In this document: piece after piece, positions 1 through 6,470 of the stretch
Position numbering within the stretch: position 1 is the first letter of the stretch
Layout of the letters: every line of letters begins with the position of its first letter
Assembly (NCBI GenBank): GCA_036794765.1
Contig: DAIRGB010000003.1
Span: forward strand, 1-30,633
Direction: 5' to 3'
DNA length: 30,633 nt
From: DAIRGB01 sp036794765
GTDB lineage: Bacteria > Patescibacteriota > JAHJAL01
The notes under the pieces: model-generated
What the model was told of the DNA's origin: nothing
Database searches by the model: none
What the model saw: the letters and a program-made list of their open reading frames with translations, nothing else
Translations under genes and position numbers: made by a program

Positions 1-718
1 AAGTTTTCCACATGAACTTTTGTGGAAGTTGTGTCAGAAATTGTTTTATCGTTATATTTTTATCCACACCCAGACACGAATCAACTGCTCCAACCATTCC
101 CAAATCGGACACAAAAGCGGTAGATTCATCAAGAATTTTTTCATCGCAAGTGGGGACATGCGTATGAGTTCCACAGATGGCGGTGACGCGTCCGGTGAGA
201 TAGTTGGCGAGAGATATTTTTTCGCTGGTGGACTCGGCGTGGAAGTCAACAAAGATACCATCGAGGTTGTTGACAAACTGTGGATGATGGCTGGCAAACT
301 GGGAAAGAATTTGATCAGCGGTACGAAAAGGACAATCATATGAATCACGAAAAAAAACCCGACCGAGTAGATTGATAACCAAAATATTTTGGCCGAGAGC
401 ATTGGAAAAGACTCGCCAACCTTGGCCGATGGTATCGGGCGGGTAGTTGGCGGGACGCAAGATGGAATAATTTTTGTTGGCCAAAAGTTCATAGGCTTCC
501 GCGCGGCGAAAAATGTGGTTGCCAGAAGTCAGCACGTCAACACCAGCAGAAAACATTTCCTGGACAGTTTTTTTGTTGAGACCAATACCGCCAGCCAGAT
601 TTTCACCATTGGCGATCACCCAGTCGATGTCATTTTTTTGCTTGTAGTCCAAAAGCAATTCAGTGATAAGTTGGCGACCGGGGCGAGAGACAATGTCGCC
701 GAGCATTAATACTTTCAT
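1..718 (-). CDS. ymdB: YmdB/TIGR00282-family metallophosphoesterase (3' end cut off by window)
   Basis: Translating the minus strand from the ATG at 718 gives 239 residues, open to the window edge. The family is a dinuclear-metal calcineurin-like phosphoesterase that hydrolyses 2',3'-cyclic nucleotides and affects RNA-dependent behaviour in Bacillus. All the expected metal ligands are visible: Asp8 (GDIVSRPGR), Glu39-Asn40 (NGEN), Asn67 (GNH), His160 (VDFHAEST), and His185 and His187 (GTHTHVPT). The usual family length is about 255-265 residues, so only the last 20-30 residues should be missing. It lies 304 bp downstream of rny in the same direction, the arrangement known from Firmicutes, which supports a link to RNA turnover. 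A terminator-like hairpin and a REP-type repeat separate it from rny, so it may have its own transcript. No clear ribosome-binding site precedes the ATG. Identification is firm. Confidence 0.93.
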   Translation of the reverse strand, partial: MKVLMLGDIVSRPGRQLITELLLDYKQKNDIDWVIANGENLAGGIGLNKKTVQEMFSAGVDVLTSGNHIFRRAEAYELLANKNYSILRPANYPPDTIGQGWRVFSNALGQNILVINLLGRVFFRDSYDCPFRTADQILSQFASHHPQFVNNLDGIFVDFHAESTSEKISLANYLTGRVTAICGTHTHVPTCDEKILDESTAFVSDLGMVGAVDSCLGVDKNITIKQFLTQLPQKFMWKT

Positions 719-795
719 CTTTTTAATTAATAATTAATGGTAAATAGTAGGCAAAAATTTCCAAGTCACAATTTCCAATGAATATAACTTATTGT

Positions 796-920
796 GTCAT
801 CCTGGAACTGGAAGGTAATCCGCTCCAATATCCAGGATCCATTTCCTTAATTTATTTTATTTTTTTCTTTCTGGATTTAAGGATGTCGAAGCGCGAATAC
901 GCTTTCGGCTCCAGAATGAC
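796..920. repeat. REP/BIME-like inverted pair, copy 1 (GTCATCCTGGA family)
   Basis: Two hairpin units of about 45-50 bp face each other. The left unit (796-840) begins GTCATCCTGGA and ends TCCAGGATCC. The right unit (871-920) ends GGCTCCAGAATGAC. Further copies lie at 10634-10778, 17064-17112 (right half only) and 24130-24240. The pair is flanked by AT-rich inverted arms of the AATTTCCAATT type (about 757-779 and 936-965), so one repeat appears to sit inside another. Together with the rny terminator this accounts for most of the ymdB-rny gap (719-1022). Confidence 0.85.
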
Positions 921-984
921 ATCTTTTTGTTAGGAAATTGAGAATTGGAAATTGGAAATTTTAATTTAGCTAACCAACAAAGAA

Positions 985-1008
985 AAGGAGAGGAAAATTC
1001 CTCTCCTT
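985..1008 (-). terminator. Rho-independent-type terminator downstream of rny
   Basis: The 11-bp stem AAGGAGAGGAA / TTCCTCTCCTT has a 2-nt loop and is followed on the minus strand by TTCTTT. It starts 15 nt beyond the rny stop codon. It separates rny from ymdB transcription at least partly. Confidence 0.7.
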
Positions 1009-1022
1009 CAATATTTGTCTAA

Positions 1023-2546
1023 CTACTTCGCAAATTCAATCGCTCTGGTTTCTCGAATGACGTGGACTTTAATTTGTCCGGGGTAAGTGAGATCTTGTTC
1101 GATTTTGCGGGCGATATCTTTGCTGAGTTTTTCCGCTTCGAGATCGTTGATTTCTTCCGGTTTGACAAAGACACGTACTTCGCGGCCAGCTTGAATGGCG
1201 TAGGTTTTTTCGACGCCGGCGAAGTTGTTGGAGATATTTTCCAATTCTTTTAAACGCTGAATGTATTGATCGGTGGATTCACGGCGGGCGCCGGGACGGG
1301 CGCCGGAGATAGCGTCAGCAGTTTTAACGATGATAGCTTCAATAGATTTTGGTTCAATATCGTCGTGGTGAGCAGCGGCGGCGTGAGCGACTTTTTCCGG
1401 CATGCCAAATTTTAACATCAAGTCATAGGTGAGATGATGGTGAGGTTGATCGATTTCGTGATCCAAAGCCTTGCCAAGATCATGCAATAAGCCAGCTTTG
1501 CGACAGGTCTCTACATCAGCTCCCAACTCAGCAGCCAGCATAGTGGCGATTTTGGAAACTTCGATACCATGCTGAAGTTGGTTTTGTCCGTAGCTGGTAC
1601 GAAATTTGAGGCGGCCAAGGATTTTAAGAATTTCGGTAGGCAATCCCACGGCTTTGATATTGTAGGCCGCGTCTTCTCCAGCCTCTTTGATTTGGTTTTT
1701 GACGTCTTCGGCAACGGCTTTGACGACTTTGTCAATTTGAGCGGGATGGATACGACCGTCGGCAATTAATTTTTCCAGCGATACCAAGGCAACATGGCGG
1801 CGGACCGGATCAAAACAAGAAACACTAACTGATTCCGGTGTATCATCAACGATGACATCAACACCAGTAATACGCTCAAAAGCTTGAATATTTCGCCCTT
1901 CTCTACCAATAATTCGACCCTTGACTTCGTCGGAAGGAATCGGAATAGCCTTGATAGTCATTTCAGCGGTTTGCTCGCCCGCCAGTTTTTGAATAACAGT
2001 GGCCAGGATGAGTTTGGCTTCTTTGTCGCCTTCATCTTTGGCTCGTTTTTTCATCTCTTTGATAGTGCGAAGAATATCTTGTTCGTATTCTTTTTCGGTG
2101 GCTTTGAGCAACATGTCGCGGGCTTCATCTTTGGTAAGCTGAGCGATTTTTTGCAATTCTTCGAGGTGAGTGGCTTTGGCTTGATCGAGTTCTTTTTGGA
2201 GAGCGTCCTGTTCTTCGGATCGTTTAATGATTCGTTCTTTTCTTTTTTCGATTTCTTCCAATTGAGCGCTTACTTTTTCTTCGCGAGCAACGATTCTTTG
2301 TTCGAGCTTGGAAACTTTGTCCAGACGTTTTCTTTCTTCCTGTTTGGCTTCTTCGCGAATTTGTAGAGCCTGATCTTTGGTAGAGATGAGATGTTCGCGA
2401 GCTTTGGATTCCGCCCTTTCCAGAATCCGTTTGGATTCTTCCTCGGCTTGATCGAGCTTGGCTTTAAGATTGGTGGTTTTGACGACATAGCCAACCGCTC
2501 CACCAATCAGGAGGGCGACGATCGCAACGAAGATAGTAGTGATCAT
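1023..2546 (-). CDS. rny: Ribonuclease Y
   Basis: 507 residues, close to the usual 500-520 for RNase Y, the membrane-anchored endoribonuclease that starts mRNA decay. An N-terminal membrane segment (about residues 4-22) is followed by a long charged coiled coil (about 25-195). A KH RNA-binding domain follows, with GRIIGREGRN at 210-219 and the GVDVIVDDTPE segment after it. The HD phosphohydrolase domain carries the metal-binding His355-Asp356 in LLHDLGKALDHE. The start is supported by AAGGA six bases upstream of the ATG, and no earlier start is needed. The gene is followed by a terminator and then ymdB. Nothing is truncated or missing. Identification is firm. Confidence 0.98.
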   Translation of the reverse strand: MITTIFVAIVALLIGGAVGYVVKTTNLKAKLDQAEEESKRILERAESKAREHLISTKDQALQIREEAKQEERKRLDKVSKLEQRIVAREEKVSAQLEEIEKRKERIIKRSEEQDALQKELDQAKATHLEELQKIAQLTKDEARDMLLKATEKEYEQDILRTIKEMKKRAKDEGDKEAKLILATVIQKLAGEQTAEMTIKAIPIPSDEVKGRIIGREGRNIQAFERITGVDVIVDDTPESVSVSCFDPVRRHVALVSLEKLIADGRIHPAQIDKVVKAVAEDVKNQIKEAGEDAAYNIKAVGLPTEILKILGRLKFRTSYGQNQLQHGIEVSKIATMLAAELGADVETCRKAGLLHDLGKALDHEIDQPHHHLTYDLMLKFGMPEKVAHAAAAHHDDIEPKSIEAIIVKTADAISGARPGARRESTDQYIQRLKELENISNNFAGVEKTYAIQAGREVRVFVKPEEINDLEAEKLSKDIARKIEQDLTYPGQIKVHVIRETRAIEFAK

Positions 2547-2824
2547 AAATTCCTTACCTACCGTTTTATACTCTTATCGCGGAGACAATAATTTCAGCAA
2601 AGACAATAATGATTGCCGTTGAGGAGAAAAAGCTAAGATTGTTGAAAAAATTATTGGCATGAAAATAATTATCAGATGGGAAGAGTAGAAAAATACAAAG
2701 TAAAAACGGATTGATTATTAAACTTGTATAATTTTGACGCTGGTTTATATTTTACAGGAAATGACGGAGATTGACAAGACAGGGCAAATTAATAATTAAC
2801 AGTGAATAATGAATAATATTTTTA

Positions 2825-5176
2825 TTAGTTTGCATTATATTTATTAGAAAAATATTCTCGATGATAACGGGGAAAAACATTTATTTGATTATATTTTTCT
2901 TGAATTTTTTGAAATAGATTATTGGCGAGAGACTTGGAAAAAACAGGATTATCCAATAACAAGGAAATTCGCGTGGCAAATTGCGCAGAGTTGGACGGAT
3001 CAGCAAGTAGTCCGGTATTTTCTGATTGGATCAGATCAGTGATACCACTAATGGGGCTGGCGACGATTGGTATATTTGATGCCCCGGCTTCCAAAATGGC
3101 ATAGGGAAATCCTTCTTTTTGCGAAGGAAGGACAAAGATATCGAAATATTTAAAAAATGGAAAAGGATTGGCAAGTTGTCCAGTGAGTAAAAAGATATGT
3201 TCGAGTTTGTGCGACATTATTTTTTGCTGAAACCGTTTTTTGAGCGGTCCGTCACCGATAATAATAAATCTGGTTTGTTGGCGTTGCAGTTGACCCAGTT
3301 TTAACGAAATTGGAATAAGCTGTTCCAAATTTTTGGCGGGAAAAAAGTTGGCAACGGTGCCGATGATTTTAAATTTTTTCTGCCGCCATTTGGTAATAGT
3401 TTTAATATACTGAGTCTCGGATTCCGAGGGTGATTGTTGTCGCATGATTTCCAACTGTTCAAGATTGATTGAATTGGGCAAGAGGCGATATTTTTTACTC
3501 GGACCAAGCCTTAGAGTTTTGGTTTGACTATAATCACGCTCGGAGAGACAAAAAATTTTATCAGAAAAAGGAACGGCCAGTTTTTCCAAATGAAAATACA
3601 GCCAACGAAACAGCCAAGGCAATTTTTCGTTGAAAACCCAGCCGTGGGCGGTGTAGAATATTTTTTTCCTTAGACCTATTCCGGCCAATCGGCCGATGAA
3701 ACCCACCATGGAGCTGTTGAGATGAATGATGTCGTATTCTCGACTGACAAATAAATGTCGAAGTAAAAAAATTGCCAGAACGTCAAGTGGCGGATTGATT
3801 GATCGTTGTAAATACCATAATGAGAAAAAATTAATTTTAGCGGCGGCTAATTTTTGGGCAAAAAGGGAATTGGAATGGCCGGAGCCGAAGGCGACATCTA
3901 CTAAACAATTTTGATTTTGAAAATAAGAAGCGAGTTCGAGAACGTATTTTTGGGCGCCCCCGTAGAAATCGCTAGTAACCAGGTAGAGAATTTTTGGTTG
4001 TGATAATTTTTGGTAAATGGACAATAAGTTAGTTTGATAGTTGCTCCAAAGGAGATTTTTTTGAGCATAATCACGACAACGGGTTTGATATGTAGCGAAT
4101 TGTTTTTTGTAAGCTTGAATGATGGCGTTGGACTGAGAACGATTGAAAGAAACGGGTAATTGCCAACCCAGATTGTGGTTTTCGATTATTTTTTTTATAT
4201 CGTCAATCTGTCCGTTGTGAATGATAGGCAAACCGGATATGAGATATTCGGTAAATTTGGTGGGAAAGGCAATCCGGTTTAGTAGATTGGGAGTGCGAAA
4301 TAAAAAGGCCAAGTCGGCAGCCAACAGGTAGGAATAAACTTGATTGTGCGGTAAATTTACTAAAGTATATTGATGGTTTTTCAGTGTTTGAAGTTGGGGA
4401 AGGATTTTTTTCGGTTCGGAGGATATTATTAATAGAAAAATATCGGTCTGGGAAACAAAATCAATAACCGGGGCAAGTGGCTGCCAATTTTGGCCGCCGC
4501 CCAGATAGACACCGATGATTTTGTTGGTAGGGAGTCCAAGTCGGCGGCGGTAGGCGGCTTTTTCTTGGGGATTCAATAATTTTTGGCGGGAGATTTCAGT
4601 GAGACAAGGTATAGAGGATATTTTGTTGACGGGTACTTTTTTTTCTATCAAATATTGTTGAAGTGAAAAGGAAGCGGTAATTATATAATCTGAATGACGT
4701 AGGCAGTAATTTTCCAAGCCGGGTGCGTAGATTTTTTTTAGGAAACCCAATCTTTGACTTTGGACTTCTGGTTCAATCAAACCATGAACGTCGAAGATGA
4801 CTTTGGTTTTGACAAAAAATTTTATAATCAACGCGATAATAGTCGCATAGACTGATTCGGCGTGAATAATGCCATGTTTAAATTTTATTTTGTAGAGACT
4901 AGAAAATATTTGCCAAAGGTTGGGAAGATACCAAAATGAACGTGGCCATATATATAGAGAAACGTTATACTTTTTTAATTCCAGTTTTAAAGTTGTTAAA
5001 CGAGATTGATTGGCAAAATAGCTGGCGGGTTTTTCTAAACTAAATAAATAGAGACGATATTTTTTTAATTGACTGGCCAGTTTGATCTCACCAAAAATCC
5101 TGGTTTTGTAACCGCTTTCGGTTAGAAGGTCGCCATAAGATAAAAACACAATTTGTTTTTTGGGTTTGGTGATCAT
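2825..5176 (-). CDS. Double-domain GT4-type glycosyltransferase
   Basis: 783 residues from the ATG at 5176. The frame can be extended upstream to 5266, but that part is encoded by an AT-rich intergenic repeat and I reject it. Two complete glycosyltransferase family 4-like (GT-B) halves are fused. Half 1 (about 5-392) includes TKFTEYLISGLPIIHNG near 307-323. Half 2 (about 395-783) begins with the donor-side pattern KILYLVTSDFYGGAQKYV and has the nucleotide-sugar site EGFPYAILEAGASNIPIVAS with the spaced glutamates typical of GT4 enzymes. Such proteins transfer sugars to lipid carriers or surface glycans at the inner face of the membrane. The substrate cannot be read from sequence. The gene stands alone between rny and a tRNA. 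A TATACT box ends six bases before the ATG with no ribosome-binding site, which suggests a leaderless transcript. Family is confident; specificity is unknown. Confidence 0.88.
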   Translation of the reverse strand: MITKPKKQIVFLSYGDLLTESGYKTRIFGEIKLASQLKKYRLYLFSLEKPASYFANQSRLTTLKLELKKYNVSLYIWPRSFWYLPNLWQIFSSLYKIKFKHGIIHAESVYATIIALIIKFFVKTKVIFDVHGLIEPEVQSQRLGFLKKIYAPGLENYCLRHSDYIITASFSLQQYLIEKKVPVNKISSIPCLTEISRQKLLNPQEKAAYRRRLGLPTNKIIGVYLGGGQNWQPLAPVIDFVSQTDIFLLIISSEPKKILPQLQTLKNHQYTLVNLPHNQVYSYLLAADLAFLFRTPNLLNRIAFPTKFTEYLISGLPIIHNGQIDDIKKIIENHNLGWQLPVSFNRSQSNAIIQAYKKQFATYQTRCRDYAQKNLLWSNYQTNLLSIYQKLSQPKILYLVTSDFYGGAQKYVLELASYFQNQNCLVDVAFGSGHSNSLFAQKLAAAKINFFSLWYLQRSINPPLDVLAIFLLRHLFVSREYDIIHLNSSMVGFIGRLAGIGLRKKIFYTAHGWVFNEKLPWLFRWLYFHLEKLAVPFSDKIFCLSERDYSQTKTLRLGPSKKYRLLPNSINLEQLEIMRQQSPSESETQYIKTITKWRQKKFKIIGTVANFFPAKNLEQLIPISLKLGQLQRQQTRFIIIGDGPLKKRFQQKIMSHKLEHIFLLTGQLANPFPFFKYFDIFVLPSQKEGFPYAILEAGASNIPIVASPISGITDLIQSENTGLLADPSNSAQFATRISLLLDNPVFSKSLANNLFQKIQEKYNQINVFPRYHREYFSNKYNAN

Positions 5177-5207
5177 GGTATTAGTATAACAAGGTGATTG
5201 CAAAAAA

Positions 5208-5325
5208 AATTTCCAATTCTCAATTTCCAATTTCCAAAAAAGACTCAATGGCCAATTTTCGAACAAATTGAAAATTGATCATTGGAAATTTATTGGAAAT
5301 TGAGAATTGGAAATTGGAAATTTTT
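5208..5325. repeat. AT-rich inverted repeat (AATTTCCAATT family)
   Basis: The left arm (about 5208-5236) is built from AATTTCCAATTCTCAATTTCC-type units. The right arm (about 5281-5325) carries the reverse complement, GGAAATTGAGAATTGGAAAT. The same unit appears at 757-779, 936-965 and about 5663-5682. It lies between the glycosyltransferase and the tRNA and explains the spurious N-terminal extension of the former. Confidence 0.75.
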
Positions 5326-5340
5326 GGAACGGTATAAAAG

Positions 5341-5413
5341 TGGGTGCAGGGGGATTCGAACCCTCGACCGTTTGCTTAAGAGGCAACTGCTCTACCGACT
5401 GAGCTATGCACCC
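5341..5413 (-). tRNA. tRNA-Lys (anticodon CTT)
   Basis: A 73-nt cloverleaf reads on the minus strand: 7-bp acceptor stem GGGTGCA/TGCACCC, D-arm GCTC-AGTCGGTA-GAGC, anticodon loop CTCTTAA with anticodon CTT, and T-loop TTCGAAT. The discriminator base is A and the 3' CCA is not encoded. The D-arm and anticodon-stem region resembles E. coli tRNA-Lys. Two apparent mismatches, G27-A43 in the anticodon stem and A50-C64 in the T-stem, make it slightly imperfect, but the overall fold is clear. Confidence 0.93.
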
Positions 5414-5758
5414 GCGTCGGAGTCGTTCTTAACGTTGCGTGCGAGTCCTAAATACTTTTTGGACGGGCAGGTCATGACCTGCCCCTACAACCAGAACGAT
5501 TCCTCCTCTACAAAAAAATTTCTACGACAATTTTTTTGTGAAATACATGCACTTAATCATACTCGTATTACTACACAGATATTATCGTGCTTTTATAAAT
5601 AATTTTCAAGGTAATAACATTTTGTTTGAAAATTGCCAGCAGTAGTTTGGTCCCGTGAGAGAAAATTGAGAATTGGAAATTTGTCTCGTTCTCCCCTATA
5701 TACTTTTTATTTCCCGTGATATATTATTGATAGAAATATTTCTAGGCCAAAATCAAAA
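5414..5758. other. Non-coding gap holding a GTAGGGGC-family hairpin and an AT-rich repeat
   Basis: 345 bp without a convincing gene. It contains the perfect 20-nt palindrome GGGCAGGTCATGACCTGCCC at 5465-5484, with flanking CTACA that makes it a minus-orientation member of the GTAGGGGC hairpin family. A fragment of the AATTGAGAATTGG repeat lies at about 5663-5682. TATACT near 5698 could be a -10 box for the next gene, but I find no well-spaced -35. Confidence 0.7.
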
Positions 5759-6388
5759 ATGAAAAGTGAGAGGGTTTACAGTATAATCAATTATTTTTTA
5801 TACGTCCTACTATTGATTGCTTTGGGCGTGATTTTGTATTTGTTGTATCTCAATTGGGAGAAAGACCAACTGGAGAAACTGGCGAAAAATCAATCGGTAG
5901 AGACAATAACCAGATCAGACGTGGCCGAGCAAGAAGAAAGTGGTATTAGCGCTATTCATCAATCGCAAATGGCGTCGTTTTCGTATGAGATTCCCAGCAA
6001 CTGGAGCATAGACGAAAAAGAGGAGGCCGATTTCGCGGTTGTCCGGAATGAAAGTTTGCAAAATGCTATCACGATAAGAATTGTAAAAAAAATAGATAGT
6101 TTGATCGGACTGACCTTGGAACAATATGCACAAGTGGCGGCAAAAAACGAAATTCAGGGATATCAAGATTTAAACAAAATCGATAAGATCATTACTGATA
6201 GCAATTTGGAAGGATACAAGACGATTTGGAATATTCAGTTTTTGGGCGGGGAAAAATTTGTTTCCAATCCAATCACATATTTCAAACATCCATTGGATGA
6301 TGCCAAATCTATCCAGATTAGTTTGGAGAACGATAAGTATATTGCCGAATATGAGGCGTTATTGAAGTCATTTCAGTATGAAAAGTAA
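5759..6388 (+). CDS. Membrane-anchored PsbP-like protein, function unknown
   Basis: 209 residues. An uncleaved N-terminal membrane segment (about 9-31) is followed by a charged linker and an extracytoplasmic domain (about 70-207). The pattern FSYEIPSNWSI, a long amphipathic helix (LTLEQYAQVAAKNEI), a late strand pair and a final helix resemble the PsbP/MOG1-like alpha-beta fold common in small bacterial lipoproteins and anchored proteins. The assignment is by fold pattern only; no catalytic residues are recognisable. The gene at 12661 has the same anchor-plus-domain start, so they may be distant paralogues. It precedes the pilin-fusion gene by about 80 bp on the same strand, with only an AT-rich repeat between, so co-transcription is possible. 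No Shine-Dalgarno sequence is seen before the ATG. Confidence 0.75.
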   Translation: MKSERVYSIINYFLYVLLLIALGVILYLLYLNWEKDQLEKLAKNQSVETITRSDVAEQEESGISAIHQSQMASFSYEIPSNWSIDEKEEADFAVVRNESLQNAITIRIVKKIDSLIGLTLEQYAQVAAKNEIQGYQDLNKIDKIITDSNLEGYKTIWNIQFLGGEKFVSNPITYFKHPLDDAKSIQISLENDKYIAEYEALLKSFQYEK

Positions 6389-6420
6389 TAATTTTTAATT
6401 TCTAATTTTTAATTTCTAAA
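6388..6420. repeat. AT-rich tandem repeat (AATTTCTAATTTTT family)
   Basis: Two direct units of AATTTTTAATTTCT directly follow the stop codon of the PsbP-like gene. The same unit forms both arms of the inverted repeat at 12544-12646. Confidence 0.7.
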
Positions 6421-6470
6421 CTGATATTGAAGATTAGACATTGCAAATTTATTATTATGAGACAAAAAAA

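Noticed and set aside
52..492. 146-residue minus-strand ORF
   Set aside because: It is in a different frame from ymdB, whose translation across the same bases carries every metal-binding motif of its family.
1884..2366. Phe/Ser-rich 160-residue plus-strand ORF
   Set aside because: It is the antisense image of the Lys/Glu-rich coiled coil of rny; the composition is explained by complementarity.
5177..5266. N-terminal extension of the glycosyltransferase by 30 residues
   Set aside because: The extra residues (FWKLEIENWKF) are encoded by the AATTTCCAATT repeat found elsewhere in non-coding DNA, and the ATG at 5176 begins the conserved fold.
5282..5602. 106-residue plus-strand ORF
   Set aside because: It runs through repeats and the antisense strand of tRNA-Lys.
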